From contig NZ_JAATJK010000001.1 of the NCBI RefSeq assembly GCF_011927785.1, positions 1,116,001 to 1,180,000 on the forward strand: 64,000 nt of DNA. Direction: 5' to 3'. The stretch is from Micromonospora profundi. GTDB lineage: Bacteria > Actinomycetota > Actinomycetes > Mycobacteriales > Micromonosporaceae. This document shows positions 6,976 through 16,207 of the stretch, piece by piece. The first letter of the stretch is position 1. Every line of letters begins with the position of its first letter. The notes beneath the pieces are model-generated. The model was not told where the DNA came from. It saw nothing but the letters and a program-made list of their open reading frames with translations, and did not search any database. The translations under genes were made by a program, and so were the position numbers.

Positions 6976-9252
6976 ATGCACCCGTCCAAACAACGGCTGA
7001 TCCTGCTGGCCGCCACAACGGCGACAGCGGTCGTGGCCGGCAGTGTCGGGGCGGTCGTCGCCTCGGCCGCCGCCGCCGGCTGCCGGGTCGACTACCAGGT
7101 CACCAACCAGTGGCAGGGCGGCTTCGGCGCCAACGTCACCGTCACCAATCTCGGCGACCCGGTCAACGGCTGGGCTCTGACCTGGTCGTACGCCGCCGGG
7201 CAGCAGGTCACGCAGGCGTGGAGCGCCGCTGTCACCCAGTCGGGCGCGCAGGTCACCGCGCGCAACGTCGACTACAACGGCGCGATCGCCACCAACGGCA
7301 CCGCCTCGTTCGGCTTCAACGGCTCGTGGACCAGCAGCAATCCGGTGCCGACCAGCTTCGCGCTCAACGGTGTCACCTGCACCGGCGCGCCGGCCACCGA
7401 TGGCCCGACGACGCCGCCACCCACCACTCCGCCACCGACGACCCCACCGCCGACCACTCCGCCACCGACGACGCCGCCACCGACGACCCCGCCGCCGACC
7501 TCAGGCGTACTTCAGATGGAGAACCTGGACCGAGGGCTCGTCAGCGTCCGATCCGGCAGCGGCAACCTGGTCTCCTGGCGGCTGCTCGGCACCGAGACCT
7601 CGGGCGTGGCGTTCAACCTCTACCGGGGCTCGACCCGGGTCAACTCCAGCCCGATCACCGGCGCCACCAACTACCTCGACAACGGCGCGGCGGCCGGCTC
7701 GACGTACACGGTGCGGGCCGTGGTGGGCGGCGCCGAGCAGGCGGCGTCGGCACCCGCGCTCCAGTACGGCGACGGTTACCTGGACGTGCCGTTGCAGGTC
7801 CCCGCCGGGGGCACCACCCCCAGTGGGGAGAGCTACACCTACAGCGCCAACGACGCCTCCGTCGGCGACCTCAACGGTGACGGCAGCTACGAGATCGTGC
7901 TGAAGTGGGATCCGTCCAACGCCAAGGACAACTCCCAGTCTGGCTACACCGGCAACGTCTACGTCGACGCGTACACCCTCACCGGCACCCGGTTGTGGCG
8001 CATCGACCTGGGCCGCAACATCCGGGCCGGCGCGCACTACACCCAGTTCCAGGTGTACGACTACGACGGTGACGGCCGCGCAGAGGTGGCAATGAAGACC
8101 GCCGACGGCACCCGGTCCGGCACCGGTCAGCTCATCGGTTCGTCGTCTGCGGACTACCGCAACTCCAGCGGCTACGTGCTCTCCGGCCCGGAGTACCTGA
8201 CCATGTTCAACGGCCAGACCGGCGCGATCCTGTCCACCGTCAACTACGACCCGCCGCGCGGCACCGTGTCGTCCTGGGGCGACTCGTACGGCAACCGCGT
8301 CGACCGGTTCCTCGCCGGCACCGCCTATCTGGACGGGCAGCGCCCCTCGCTGATCATGGCGCGGGGCTACTACACCCGTGCGGTCATCGCGGCCTGGGAC
8401 TTCCGCAACGGCACGCTGACCAAGCGCTGGACGTTCGACTCGAACTCCTCGGGCAACGGCGCCGCCGCCGGTCAGGGCAACCACCAGCTCTCGGTCGCCG
8501 ATGTCGACGGGGACGGCCGCCAGGAGATCGTGTACGGCGCCGCCACCATCGACGACAACGGCCGGCTGCTCTACTCCACAGGCAATGGGCACGGTGACGC
8601 CCTGCACGTCGGCGACCTCGACCCGGGCCGCGCCGGCCTGGAGGTGTTCAAGGTCGACGAGGACGCCAGCAAGCCCAGTTCCTGGTTCGCCGACGCGCGT
8701 ACCGGTCAGATCCTGTGGTCCACGCCAGCCTCGGGCGACAACGGCCGGGGCGTCTCGGCGGACATCTGGGCGGGCAGCCCCGGTGCCGAGTCGTGGTCGT
8801 CGGCGGTTAACGGGCTGGCCAACACCAGGGGGCAGAACGTCGGCCGCAAGCCGTCGTCGGCCAACTTCCTGGCCTGGTGGGACGGCGACCCGGTGCGGGA
8901 GCTGCTCGACGCCACGAAGATCGACAAGTACGGCACGGGCGGGGAGACCCGGCTGCTCACCGGCAATGGCGTGGCGTCAAACAACGGCACCAAGTCCACG
9001 CCGGCGCTCTCCGGTGACATCCTTGGCGACTGGCGCGAAGAGGTGATCTGGCGGACCAGCGACAGCCGGGCGCTGCGCATCTACAGCACGCCCACGCCGA
9101 CCAGCACCCGGATCTACACGCTGATGCACGACCCGCAGTATCGCGTGGCTGTCGCCTGGCAGAACACCGCCTACAACCAGCCGCCGCACCCGGGGTTCTT
9201 CATCGGCGACCAGATGGGCACCCCGCCGACCCCGAACATCTACCTACGTTGA
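6976..9252 (+). CDS. Secreted rhamnogalacturonan lyase (PL11) with CBM2
   Basis: 758 residues. A signal peptide (residues 1 to about 33, basic start then [24 protein letters not shown]) precedes a family 2 carbohydrate-binding module (about 35-135, [25 protein letters not shown], with Trp residues and terminal cysteines), a Pro/Thr-repeat linker (about 140-175) and a PL11 catalytic domain (about 176-758: [76 protein letters not shown], the Asp-rich calcium loops of the beta-propeller). It should bind cellulose/pectin in plant cell walls and cleave the rhamnogalacturonan I backbone by beta-elimination outside the cell. The start has an adjacent GGAGGC ribosome site. A LacI-type palindrome lies upstream. 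Confidence 0.93.
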   Translation: MHPSKQRLILLAATTATAVVAGSVGAVVASAAAAGCRVDYQVTNQWQGGFGANVTVTNLGDPVNGWALTWSYAAGQQVTQAWSAAVTQSGAQVTARNVDYNGAIATNGTASFGFNGSWTSSNPVPTSFALNGVTCTGAPATDGPTTPPPTTPPPTTPPPTTPPPTTPPPTTPPPTSGVLQMENLDRGLVSVRSGSGNLVSWRLLGTETSGVAFNLYRGSTRVNSSPITGATNYLDNGAAAGSTYTVRAVVGGAEQAASAPALQYGDGYLDVPLQVPAGGTTPSGESYTYSANDASVGDLNGDGSYEIVLKWDPSNAKDNSQSGYTGNVYVDAYTLTGTRLWRIDLGRNIRAGAHYTQFQVYDYDGDGRAEVAMKTADGTRSGTGQLIGSSSADYRNSSGYVLSGPEYLTMFNGQTGAILSTVNYDPPRGTVSSWGDSYGNRVDRFLAGTAYLDGQRPSLIMARGYYTRAVIAAWDFRNGTLTKRWTFDSNSSGNGAAAGQGNHQLSVADVDGDGRQEIVYGAATIDDNGRLLYSTGNGHGDALHVGDLDPGRAGLEVFKVDEDASKPSSWFADARTGQILWSTPASGDNGRGVSADIWAGSPGAESWSSAVNGLANTRGQNVGRKPSSANFLAWWDGDPVRELLDATKIDKYGTGGETRLLTGNGVASNNGTKSTPALSGDILGDWREEVIWRTSDSRALRIYSTPTPTSTRIYTLMHDPQYRVAVAWQNTAYNQPPHPGFFIGDQMGTPPTPNIYLR

Positions 9253-9288
9253 TCTGGCGGTCCTGATCGGGTTCGCCTAAGGTGGCAG

Positions 9289-9333
9289 GCACCGGGCCGC
9301 AGCCGCGGAATCCGCACAGCTGCAGCCCGGTGC
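9289..9333. terminator. Terminator after the rhamnogalacturonan lyase gene
   Basis: Inverted repeat with arms GCACCGGGCCGCAG (9289-9302) and CTGCAGCCCGGTGC (9320-9333), one mismatch, 17-nt loop. It is 36 bp past the lyase stop, between convergent genes. Confidence 0.5.
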
Positions 9334-9445
9334 TCCACACCGCGGCACCTCCGACCCGTCCCGACCGGGGATGCCGTACCACCACCGGAACCAACATTAG
9401 GCACCGTCCGGGTCGCGGCGGTGACGCTGACGTGAAGATCGTGTT

Positions 9446-10441
9446 TCACGCGTCCCGGCGCAAACCGCCCGCCACCTGCTCGGCGATCAACTCGTACGAG
9501 CGCACCCGGTCCTGCACGTCGTAGACGAGCGTGGTCAACATCAGCTCGTCGGCGCCCGTACGCTCCAGCAGGTCTGTCAACTGCCGACGCACCGTCTCCG
9601 GCGAGCCCATGGCCTGACCGTCGCGCCGTTGCAGGACGAACTCCCGCTCGATCTCGGTGTACGGGTACGCCGCCGCCTCGTCGGGGGTGGACAGCGGCTC
9701 CGGCCGCCCGGACCGCAGCTTCAAGAACGACAGGGCGCTCGGCCCGGTCAGCCACTCGGCCCGTTCGTCGGTCTCGGCGCACACCGCGTTGACGGCCACC
9801 ATCGCGTACGGCTTGTCCAGCCACTGCGACGGCCTGAAGTTCTGCCGGTAAAGCGTCAGCGCCGGAAGCGTGTTCGCCGAGCTGAAGTGGTGCGCGAAGG
9901 AGAACGGCAGGCCGAGCAGGCCAGCGAGCTGGGCGCTGAACCCGCTGGACCCGAGAAGCCACACCGCCGGCTGCTCACCCTGACCGGGGGTGGCGATGAT
10001 CTGCCCGGGACGCTCCCCGCTGAAGTAGTCCATCAGGTCGGCCAGCTCCCGCGGGAAGCCCTCCGCCGAGAGCCCCTCCATCGTGCGGCGCAACGCCAAC
10101 GCGGTCACCTGGTCGGTGCCCGGCGCCCGGCCGATGCCCAGGTCGATCCGACCCGGGTGCAGCGCCTCCAGGGTGCCGAACTGCTCGGCCACCACGAGCG
10201 GCGCGTGGTTGGGCAGCATCACCCCGCCCGAGCCGAGGCGGATCGTCGAGGTGTTCGCTGCCAGGTGGGCCAGGAGCACCGCCGGAGCCGAGCTGGCGAT
10301 CGCCGGCATGTTGTGGTGCTCGGCCACCCAGAACCGGCGGTAGCCCAGCTCCTCAGTGCGTCGCGCCAACTCGGTGGTGGCCTGCAACGCCGCGCCAGCG
10401 GTGGTTCCCTTGGCAACCGGGGCAAGATCAAGAACAGACAT
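9446..10441 (-). CDS. LLM class flavin-dependent oxidoreductase (MsnO8 type)
   Basis: 331 residues, luciferase-like TIM barrel using reduced flavin. The N-terminus MSVLDLAPVAKGTTAGAAL and the blocks YRRFWVAEHHNMPAIASSAPAVLLAHLAANTSTIRLGSGGVMLPNHAPLVVAEQFGTLEALHPGRIDLGIGRAPG (residues about 35-105) and WLLGSSGFSAQLAGLLGLPFSFAHHF are diagnostic of the MsnO8-like group. The substrate is unknown; single-component LLM proteins often act as FMN or F420-dependent reductases or monooxygenases. The start is chosen at the conserved MSVLDL; the frame is open for 25 more codons, with GTG options, and no good Shine-Dalgarno decides between them. Downstream of and in the same direction as the AsnC gene. 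Confidence 0.85.
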   Translation of the reverse strand: MSVLDLAPVAKGTTAGAALQATTELARRTEELGYRRFWVAEHHNMPAIASSAPAVLLAHLAANTSTIRLGSGGVMLPNHAPLVVAEQFGTLEALHPGRIDLGIGRAPGTDQVTALALRRTMEGLSAEGFPRELADLMDYFSGERPGQIIATPGQGEQPAVWLLGSSGFSAQLAGLLGLPFSFAHHFSSANTLPALTLYRQNFRPSQWLDKPYAMVAVNAVCAETDERAEWLTGPSALSFLKLRSGRPEPLSTPDEAAAYPYTEIEREFVLQRRDGQAMGSPETVRRQLTDLLERTGADELMLTTLVYDVQDRVRSYELIAEQVAGGLRRDA

Positions 10442-10528
10442 CGGTACGGTGATCACACGCGTGGCCAACCCGCCGCCGGCCGGTTTTGTTCCGGCCTCGC
10501 CGTGTTCGTCGGGCAACTCACCCGCTGC

Positions 10529-11008
10529 TCAGCCCAGCCCACGGACCTGTTCGAAGATCAAACTCGTCTGCGTGTGCTGCACCGCCGGGTCGACCGCCAG
10601 GTGGTCCAGCACGAAGTCCCGCAGCGCGTCACCCGAGGCCGCCCGCACGTGCAGCACGTAGTCCTCCGCGCCGGCCACGTGGAACACCGACACCACTCCG
10701 GGCAGCCGCACGGAACGGGCCCGGAACGCGTCCACCGCCGCCCGTTCGTGCGCGGTCAACCGTACCGACACCAGCGCCTGCAACGGCAGCCCCAGTGCCG
10801 CCGGGTCCACCTCGGCGTGGAACCCGCGGATCGCCCCGCGCTCGCGCAACGCCCGCGTACGCGTCAGACACGTCGACGGCGCCACCCCCACCCGCTCGGC
10901 GAGGGCGTTGTTCGGCATTCGGCCGTCCGCGGCCAACTCGGCGAGGATCGCGCGATCCACCTCGTCCAGCGGTGGATACGGCCGCACATCGTTCGGCTCA
11001 GGGGGCAT
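10529..11008 (-). CDS. Lrp/AsnC family transcriptional regulator
   Basis: 159 residues. N-terminal helix-turn-helix (LDEVDRAILAELAADGRMPNNALAERVGVAPSTCLTRTRALRERGAI, about residues 14-60) and a C-terminal RAM/AsnC ligand-binding domain (ALVSVRLTAHERAAVDAFRA, GAEDYVLHVRAASGDALRDFVLDHL). It is divergently transcribed from a Cys/Met-metabolism PLP enzyme, the same arrangement as mdeR/mdeA in Pseudomonas, where an Lrp-type protein activates methionine gamma-lyase. It probably senses an amino acid and controls that neighbour. The start is chosen at MPPEPNDVR with AAGGA upstream. Confidence 0.9.
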   Translation of the reverse strand: MPPEPNDVRPYPPLDEVDRAILAELAADGRMPNNALAERVGVAPSTCLTRTRALRERGAIRGFHAEVDPAALGLPLQALVSVRLTAHERAAVDAFRARSVRLPGVVSVFHVAGAEDYVLHVRAASGDALRDFVLDHLAVDPAVQHTQTSLIFEQVRGLG

Positions 11009-11041
11009 CCGAGCATCCTTGCCCGAATCAGCGACCAAATC

Positions 11042-11062
11042 TAGAGTCATCCATAGAATCAT
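11042..11062. promoter_or_regulatory. Direct repeat in the AsnC/PLP-enzyme divergent promoter
   Basis: Two copies of TAGARTCAT (TAGAGTCAT at 11042-11050 and TAGAATCAT at 11054-11062), spaced 12 bp start to start, lie between the divergent genes. The second copy also holds a possible plus-strand -10 (TAGAAT). A plausible Lrp/AsnC binding site, not proven. Confidence 0.35.
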
Positions 11063-11109
11063 CTGCCGATCTATTGCCGCCATGGCACCAGATGTTCGAC
11101 GCTACCGCC

Positions 11110-12270
11110 ATGATGACGGTGGACACCCAAGCCGTACACGCCGGCCGCGACGACCTGCGCGCGCTCGGCGTGCACGTACCGCCTATCGACTTCTCCACCA
11201 CCAACCCACTGCCCTCGGTCGACGACGGCGGCAACGCCTACGAGCAGCTCGCCACCGGCGGCACGCTCCCCGCCGAGGGCGGCGCCGTCTACCAGCGGCT
11301 CTGGAACCCCACCGTCGCCCGCTTCGAAACCGCCCTCGCCGAACTGGAGGGCACCGCCCAGGCCGTCGCCTTCGCCAGCGGCATGGCCGCTCTCACCGCG
11401 ACAATGCTCGCCGCCACCCGGGACGGCAAGCGCAACATCGTCGCCGTCCGGCCCCTCTACGGCGGCACCGACCACGTCCTGGCCACCGGCCTGCTCGGCA
11501 CCACAGTCACCTGGGCCGACCCGGATCAGGTCGCCGCGGCCATCCGCCCGGACACCGCACTCGTCGTCATCGAGACACCCGCCAACCCGACCCTCGACCT
11601 GGTCGACATCGCGGCCCTCGCGGCCGCGGCCGGCGACGTGCCGCTACTCGTCGACAACACCGTCGCCACCCCCGTCCTGCAACAACCCGCCCGCCACGGC
11701 GCAGCCCTCGTCCTGCACAGCGCCACCAAGAGCATCGGCGGCCACGGCGACGTCCTGGCCGGAGTCGTGGCCTGCGACGCCGACTGGGCCACCCGACTGC
11801 GCCAGGTCCGCGCCGTCACCGGCGCGATCCTGCATCCCCTCGGCGGCTACCTCCTGCACCGCGGCCTACAGACCCTGCCGCTGCGGGTCCGCGCCCAGCA
11901 GGCCGGCGCCGAGAAGCTCGCCGGCTGGCTCGCCGACCACCCCGCCGTACACCGGGTGCACCACCCCTCGGTGTACGACCCGGCGGCGCTCGTCGGCCGG
12001 CAGATGGCCGGCCCCGGCAGCCTGCTCGCCTTCGAGGTACGCGGCGGCGCACCCGCCGCGGCCACCGTCGCCGGCGCCTGCGAGCTCATCACCCACGCGG
12101 TGTCTCTCGGTGGCGTCGACACCCTCATCCAGCACCCCGCCTCGCTGACCCACCGGCCGGTCGAAGGCGACGCGAAGCCCGCAGGCGGCCTGCTGCGCCT
12201 CTCGGTCGGTCTGGAGGACCCCGAGGACCTGCGCGCCGACCTCGCACGCGCGCTCGACACGATCGCCTGA
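11110..12270 (+). CDS. Cys/Met metabolism PLP-dependent enzyme (methionine gamma-lyase / cystathionine gamma-synthase family)
   Basis: About 386 residues, fold type I PLP enzyme of the trans-sulfuration family. Seen: TQAVHAGRDD at the N-terminus, YQRLWNPTVARFETALAELEG, AVAFASGMAALTATMLA (PLP phosphate site), VVIETPANPTLDLVDI, LLVDNTVATPVLQQP, the PLP-lysine motif LVLHSATKSIGGHGDVLAG, and HPASLTHRPV near the end. The divergent AsnC-type regulator favours a catabolic methionine or homocysteine gamma-lyase, but sequence alone cannot separate this from cystathionine gamma-synthase. Possible ATG starts are at 11092, 11110 and 11113, none with a clear Shine-Dalgarno; family alignment favours the MMTVDTQ starts. 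Confidence 0.85.
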   Translation: MMTVDTQAVHAGRDDLRALGVHVPPIDFSTTNPLPSVDDGGNAYEQLATGGTLPAEGGAVYQRLWNPTVARFETALAELEGTAQAVAFASGMAALTATMLAATRDGKRNIVAVRPLYGGTDHVLATGLLGTTVTWADPDQVAAAIRPDTALVVIETPANPTLDLVDIAALAAAAGDVPLLVDNTVATPVLQQPARHGAALVLHSATKSIGGHGDVLAGVVACDADWATRLRQVRAVTGAILHPLGGYLLHRGLQTLPLRVRAQQAGAEKLAGWLADHPAVHRVHHPSVYDPAALVGRQMAGPGSLLAFEVRGGAPAAATVAGACELITHAVSLGGVDTLIQHPASLTHRPVEGDAKPAGGLLRLSVGLEDPEDLRADLARALDTIA

Positions 12271-12275
12271 CGACC

Positions 12276-12311
12276 CGCAGCCCGCGCATCCGTCCCGCTG
12301 CGCGGGCTGCG
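12276..12311 (+). terminator. Terminator after the PLP enzyme
   Basis: Perfect 13-bp inverted repeat, CGCAGCCCGCGCA (12276-12288) and its complement (12299-12311), 10-nt loop, starting 5 bp past the stop codon. Confidence 0.65.
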
Positions 12312-12606
12312 CATCGCCACGTCGCCGGCGTCGCTGAGGCGCCGTCGGAGCAGCAGCCGGCGCAGCACCGGCACCGGTCGGTCGTCACGAGGCGCTGTCA
12401 CCGAAATGAGGGACCAGGTAGCTGACGGGTCGGTCGGATTGTCGACATCCAGCGGGCGACGACGACACCGTGGCACCAGTGCCGGACATCGCTGGTGCGA
12501 GTCGATTGACGCGCCCTCGCCGAAGCGTGGTGTGGGCGTTCGCTGTCGAGCGGATGGTGTGCCCGCGAGCGCGGAGAATGCGGGCGCGTGCCGCATCTGC
12601 GGTGTG

Positions 12607-12636
12607 CGCACACCTGCCTGGTCGAACAGGTGTGCG
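12607..12636 (-). terminator. Hairpin downstream of tRNA-Leu
   Basis: Perfect 10-bp inverted repeat CGCACACCTG / CAGGTGTGCG with a 10-nt loop, 6 bp beyond the mature 3' end of the minus-strand tRNA. Likely its terminator. Confidence 0.55.
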
Positions 12637-12642
12637 ACAAGG

Positions 12643-12725
12643 TGCCGGGAGCGGGATTCGAACCCGCAAGCCCTTTCGGGCAGAAGTGTTTGAGACTTCC
12701 GTGTATGCCGTTCCACCATCCCGGC
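12643..12725 (-). tRNA. tRNA-Leu (anticodon CAA)
   Basis: 83-nt class II tRNA on the minus strand. The 7-bp acceptor stem is GCCGGGA/TCCCGGC with discriminator A. The anticodon stem GAAGT/ACTTC encloses the loop CTCAAAC, with anticodon CAA at 12690-12692, reading UUG. The long variable arm GCCCGAAAGGGC confirms leucine (class II) identity, and the T arm is GCGGGTTCGAATCCCGC. CCA is not encoded. No integrase or repeated att end is visible nearby. Confidence 0.95.
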
Positions 12726-12807
12726 GGGTGCCGCTTACTGTACCCGACTACGCTTCTGCGGGAGCATGGGTGGTAGCCGTGCAGAAGCGATGGTGGGGGT
12801 AGGGCTG

Positions 12808-13428
12808 GTGGCTGAGATGCCGACGGATGCCGAGCGCAGGCGCGTACTGATCGCCGAGGACGAGGCGCTGATCCGGCTGGACCTCGCCGAGATGCTTGTC
12901 GAAGAGGGCTACGAGGTGGTGGGGGAGGCCGGCGACGGCGAGACCGCCGTCCGTCTCGCCGAGGAGTTGAAGCCCGACCTCGTCATCCTCGACATCAAGA
13001 TGCCGATCATGGACGGGCTGGCCGCCGCCGAGCGGATCGCCGGCGCCCGGATCGCCCCGGTGATCATCCTGACCGCGTTCAGCCAGCGTGACCTGGTGGA
13101 GCGGGCGCGGGCGGCGGGCGCGATGGCGTACCTCGTGAAGCCCTTCCAGAAGAGCGACCTGGTCCCGGCGGTGGAGATCGCGCTGTCGCGTTACTCGGAG
13201 GTCGCGGCCCTGGAGGCCGAGGTCGCGAGCCTCACCGACCGCCTGGAGATCCGCAAGACGGTGGAGCGCGCCAAGGGCGCGCTGATGACCACCTACGGGA
13301 TGACCGAGCCGCAGGCGTTCAAGTGGATCCAGCGCACCGCCATGGACCACCGGATGACAATGAAAGATGTCGCCGAGCGGATCCTCACGGAGACCGCCGG
13401 CGGCGAGGCGACTCAGCCGACCGTCTGA
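12808..13428 (+). CDS. pdtaR: ANTAR-domain response regulator PdtaR
   Basis: 206 residues. N-terminal receiver domain (RRVLIAEDEALIRLDLAEML; phospho-acceptor D62 in LVILDIKMP; Thr in IILTAF; Lys in YLVKPF), a short coiled-coil (VAALEAEVASLTDRLEIRKTVERAKGAL), and a C-terminal ANTAR RNA-binding domain (MTTYGMTEPQAFKWIQRTAMDHRMTMKDVAERIL). This matches mycobacterial Rv1626/PdtaR (about 205 residues), which works with the kinase PdtaS and prevents transcription termination by binding tandem hairpins in target mRNAs. PdtaS is not in the window. The GTG start at 12808 follows AGGG; an ATG three codons later is the alternative. It faces away from the tRNA gene. Confidence 0.93.
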   Translation: MAEMPTDAERRRVLIAEDEALIRLDLAEMLVEEGYEVVGEAGDGETAVRLAEELKPDLVILDIKMPIMDGLAAAERIAGARIAPVIILTAFSQRDLVERARAAGAMAYLVKPFQKSDLVPAVEIALSRYSEVAALEAEVASLTDRLEIRKTVERAKGALMTTYGMTEPQAFKWIQRTAMDHRMTMKDVAERILTETAGGEATQPTV

Positions 13429-13484
13429 GTGCCCGGCCCGCGTGGAGGGCACACCGCCGGGCGGTCGGTGGCTAGCATCGACAG

Positions 13485-14675
13485 ATGTCGGTCCGACGGG
13501 TTGTCGCGGTGTTCGGCCTCTTCGCGCTGCTGCTCGCGGGTTGTGACGGGCCACCGACGGGCGACGGGTCGGCCGGGCCGACGACGGCTGCCGCGCCGGC
13601 GCTGCGGCCGGGTTGGCAGGCGCTGACGCTGCCGGCGCCGCCGGGCGCCGCCGGGCGGTTGCTGGTCCGCGACCTGGCGGCCTGTGCGGGTCGGTGGTTC
13701 CTGGCCGGTGGCGTCGCGGACGCCGCCGGCGGCACCCGTCCAGCGGCGTGGACCAGCGTGGACGGTACGACCTGGACGTCGCTGCCGGTACGCGCGGATT
13801 CCTTCTACGGCAGGCAGAACGTGCTGTCCTCAGTGGCCTGCCGCGACGGTGCGGCGGCGGTGATCGGCGCGAAGGTCGGTGGGGCACACGGTTATCCGCG
13901 GATCAGCACCTGGCGGCAGCGGGCCGACGGCGCCCTGGTCGAGGTGCAGGCGCCGTTCGAGACGTACGGCGGGCCGACGGCGGTGAACGTGTCCCGGCTG
14001 GCGGCGGGTCCGTCGGGCTGGCTGATCGTCGGCAACCGCTCGGCGGGCGCGGCCTCCTGGGTGTCGACGCCGGCCGCGGAGGAGTTCGCGCTGATCGAGG
14101 GCGCACCAGAGCTGGCGAGTGACGCCGTGGGCGTGACCTGGGCGTTCGACGCGGTGGCCGTACCGTCGGGTTGGTTGGTGGTGGGCGGTCTGCTGCCGGC
14201 TGGTCGGATCGACAGGGACCCAGCGGTGTGGTCGTCGCCGGACGGGCGGTCGTGGCGGCGCACGGTGTTGCCGGGCGGCTCGGAGTACGAGGAGTTGCAG
14301 CGGGTGGCAGTGGTCGGCGGGGTGCCGGTGGCGGTCGGGTTGCGTGGGTCGACGTTCGGCGCGTGGCGGCAGGAGCCGTCGGGCTGGGTGGCCGCGGGAT
14401 CGTTCGGGCGGCGGTCGTCGACGGGCGTGCCGACGGTGGCGTCGCTGGTGACGGCGGGAGATCGCCTGGTCGCGGCGGTGACCGACGGTTCCCGTCACTC
14501 GCTGTGGATCTCGACGGACCGGGGTGGGTCGTGGCGGGAGGCCGTGCTGCCACTGGAGGTAGCGGCGGGCGCCGATCGGGACGTTGCGCTGGTGGCGGTG
14601 GGTGACCGGTGGTGGTTGGCGGCGGACGACGGTTCACGAGCCGGTCTGTGGTGGGCGAGCGGGTCGGGCACCTGA
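13485..14675 (+). CDS. Putative lipoprotein with beta-propeller-like repeats
   Basis: 396 residues. The signal peptide ends in a lipobox (VFGLFALLLAGC, Cys at residue 20), so it is probably exported and anchored to the outer face of the membrane. The body has recurring units with W-S-x-D-G-x-x-W patterns (WTSVDGTTWTSLP, WSSPDGRSWRRTVLP, WISTDRGGSWREAVLP), the look of BNR/sialidase-type or YCF48-like beta-propeller blades. No catalytic motif is seen, so a binding or scaffolding role is more likely than sialidase activity. A TAGCAT -10-like hexamer ends 6 nt before the ATG, suggesting leaderless transcription. Function unknown. Confidence 0.75.
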   Translation: MSVRRVVAVFGLFALLLAGCDGPPTGDGSAGPTTAAAPALRPGWQALTLPAPPGAAGRLLVRDLAACAGRWFLAGGVADAAGGTRPAAWTSVDGTTWTSLPVRADSFYGRQNVLSSVACRDGAAAVIGAKVGGAHGYPRISTWRQRADGALVEVQAPFETYGGPTAVNVSRLAAGPSGWLIVGNRSAGAASWVSTPAAEEFALIEGAPELASDAVGVTWAFDAVAVPSGWLVVGGLLPAGRIDRDPAVWSSPDGRSWRRTVLPGGSEYEELQRVAVVGGVPVAVGLRGSTFGAWRQEPSGWVAAGSFGRRSSTGVPTVASLVTAGDRLVAAVTDGSRHSLWISTDRGGSWREAVLPLEVAAGADRDVALVAVGDRWWLAADDGSRAGLWWASGSGT

Positions 14676-15042
14676 CGGACGGCGAATGGGCGGCACCGCG
14701 GCGCAGTCGTGCCGACGATCGGGAATTTTCCCAGCTCAGGCAGTGTTTTCGCGGCTTCTGCCGGGTCCGACGGGGGTGGCGCGGTCCCCTCCGGACGCAG
14801 ACTTAAGGACCGATCGACGGATTCGCCTGTTACGGGCATCGGCACGATGGTGCACGTCTTCGTAACGGTTTCGCAGACCCCCCGTTCAGGCCTTCCACGA
14901 CGGTGCGCGATGTCGGTACGCTCCGCCATCACGAGCCGTAACGCAGGGGGAGTCCTTGCGGGGTGGGTGGAATTGCGGGTCAGCTGCTGTCGCCGTCACT
15001 AGCGGGTCAGCCGCGTCCGCATCTGGAGGAGGTCAGGAAGCC
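14676..15042. promoter_or_regulatory. Promoter region of the branched-chain amino-acid transporter operon
   Basis: 367 bases. No gene is supported. Three GTTAC/GTAAC elements occur at 14829-14833, 14862-14866 and near 14938, the first two 33 bp apart; this is reminiscent of GlnR half-site spacing, but partner GAAAC boxes are missing. The strong ribosome site GGAGGAGGTCAGGAAG precedes the GTG at 15043. Confidence 0.4.
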
Positions 15043-16194
15043 GTGAGGCGAAGCTATGTACGGGCGCTGGGAACTGTCGCGCTCGCCGCGTCCCTGGTGG
15101 TCGCGGCCGGTTGCCAGGATTCCGGTGGCAGCGAGGGTGGAACCGCGTCCGGTGACTGCGGTGGCAAGATTGCTATCTTCGGCGCGTTCACCGGTGACAA
15201 CGCGGGCCTGGTGATCCCGTCGCTCAACGGCGCGAAGCTCGCCGTGAAGCAGTTCAACGAGGCGAACCCGGACTGCAAGGTCACCATGCAGGAGTTCGAC
15301 ACCCAGGGTGACCCGGCTGTCGCGACCCCGTTCGCGAACCAGATCGCGGGGGACAACTCGTTCCTCGGTGTCATCGGTGGTCACTTCTCCGGTGAGTCGG
15401 ACGCGACGATGCCGATCTACCAGGCCGCGGGCCTGGCGATGGTCAGCCCGTCGGCGACCCGGACCGACCTGACCCAGAAGGGCAACACGTCCTTCTTCCG
15501 GGTCGTCGGCAACGACGGCACGCAGGCCGGCGCGGTGGCCAGCTACATGAAGTCGCAGAACGCGCAGAAGGTCTTCATGGTCGATGACGCCAGCGCGTAC
15601 GGCGCGGGTATCACCGACGAGCTGGGCAAGCAGCTCGGCCCGCTGGTGGTCAACAAGGACAAGATCCAGGAGCGGCAGTCGCAGTTCGACGCCACCATCT
15701 CCAAGATCAAGTCGTCGCAGGCGGACTTCGTCTTCTACGGCGGTTACACCCGTGAGGCCGCTCCGCTGGTGAAGCAGATGCGTGCCGCCGGTGTCCAGGC
15801 CAAGTTCGTCGGCCCGGACGGTCTGTACGACACCGCGTTCCCGAAGGGTGCCTCCGGCGGCGCCGAGGGCGCCATCATCACCTGCCCGTGCCTCCCGGCC
15901 GACAAGGCCGGCGGCACCTTCTCCGCCGACTACCAGAAGGAGTACGGCATCCCGCCGGGCTCCTACGGCGCTGAGGGCTTCGACGGCGCGAAGGTCTACC
16001 TGGACGCCTTCAAGGACGGCAAGAAGACCCGGGCCGACATCCTGGCGTACGTGAAGTCGTACGACAAGCAGGGTGTGTCGAAGTACATCAAGTTCGACGA
16101 CAAGGGTGACGTCGACCCGTCGAAGGTCGTCATCTGGGCTTACCAGATCAAGGGCGAGGCCATCGAGGCGCTGCAGGAGCTCAAGCTCAGCTGA
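15043..16194 (+). CDS. livK: Branched-chain amino-acid ABC transporter substrate-binding lipoprotein
   Basis: 383 residues. A lipoprotein signal (ALGTVALAASLVVAAGC) places it on the outer membrane face. The mature protein is a type I periplasmic-binding fold of the LivJ/LivK family: GKIAIFGAFTGDNAGLVIPSLNGAKLAVKQFNE, VIGGHFSGESDATMPIYQAAGLAMVSPSATR, FFRVVGNDGTQAG, VFMVDDASAYGAGITDELGK, GPDGLYD. It delivers branched-chain amino acids or a related ligand to the LivHM permease encoded next. The GTG start has the best Shine-Dalgarno in the window. A perfect hairpin separates it from livH, consistent with more binding protein than permease being made. Confidence 0.95.
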   Translation: MRRSYVRALGTVALAASLVVAAGCQDSGGSEGGTASGDCGGKIAIFGAFTGDNAGLVIPSLNGAKLAVKQFNEANPDCKVTMQEFDTQGDPAVATPFANQIAGDNSFLGVIGGHFSGESDATMPIYQAAGLAMVSPSATRTDLTQKGNTSFFRVVGNDGTQAGAVASYMKSQNAQKVFMVDDASAYGAGITDELGKQLGPLVVNKDKIQERQSQFDATISKIKSSQADFVFYGGYTREAAPLVKQMRAAGVQAKFVGPDGLYDTAFPKGASGGAEGAIITCPCLPADKAGGTFSADYQKEYGIPPGSYGAEGFDGAKVYLDAFKDGKKTRADILAYVKSYDKQGVSKYIKFDDKGDVDPSKVVIWAYQIKGEAIEALQELKLS

Positions 16195-16207
16195 CGCCCA
16201 GGCGCTG

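Larger units (their letters stand above)
12271..12642. other. Intergenic region between PLP enzyme and tRNA-Leu
   Basis: 372 bases with no convincing gene. It holds two hairpins, annotated separately: 12276-12311 after the PLP-enzyme stop and 12607-12636 just beyond the 3' end of the minus-strand tRNA. The stretch between them shows nothing recognisable. Confidence 0.6.

Noticed and set aside
7400..7500. Short regular repeats considered as a CRISPR array
   Set aside because: They are in-frame Pro/Thr codons of the lyase linker; no spacers and no cas genes.
9446..12270. LLM oxidoreductase, AsnC and PLP enzyme as part of a biosynthetic cluster with the decarboxylase
   Set aside because: No core synthase, carrier protein or tailoring set is present; the pieces are ordinary metabolic and regulatory genes, and the decarboxylase is truncated.
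12643..12725. tRNA-Leu as an integration (att) site
   Set aside because: No integrase gene and no repeated tRNA 3' end was found in the flanks.
14829..14877. GlnR-box-like GTTAC/GTAAC elements upstream of the liv operon
   Set aside because: Half-sites are 33 bp apart as expected, but the paired GAAAC boxes are absent; the evidence is too weak.
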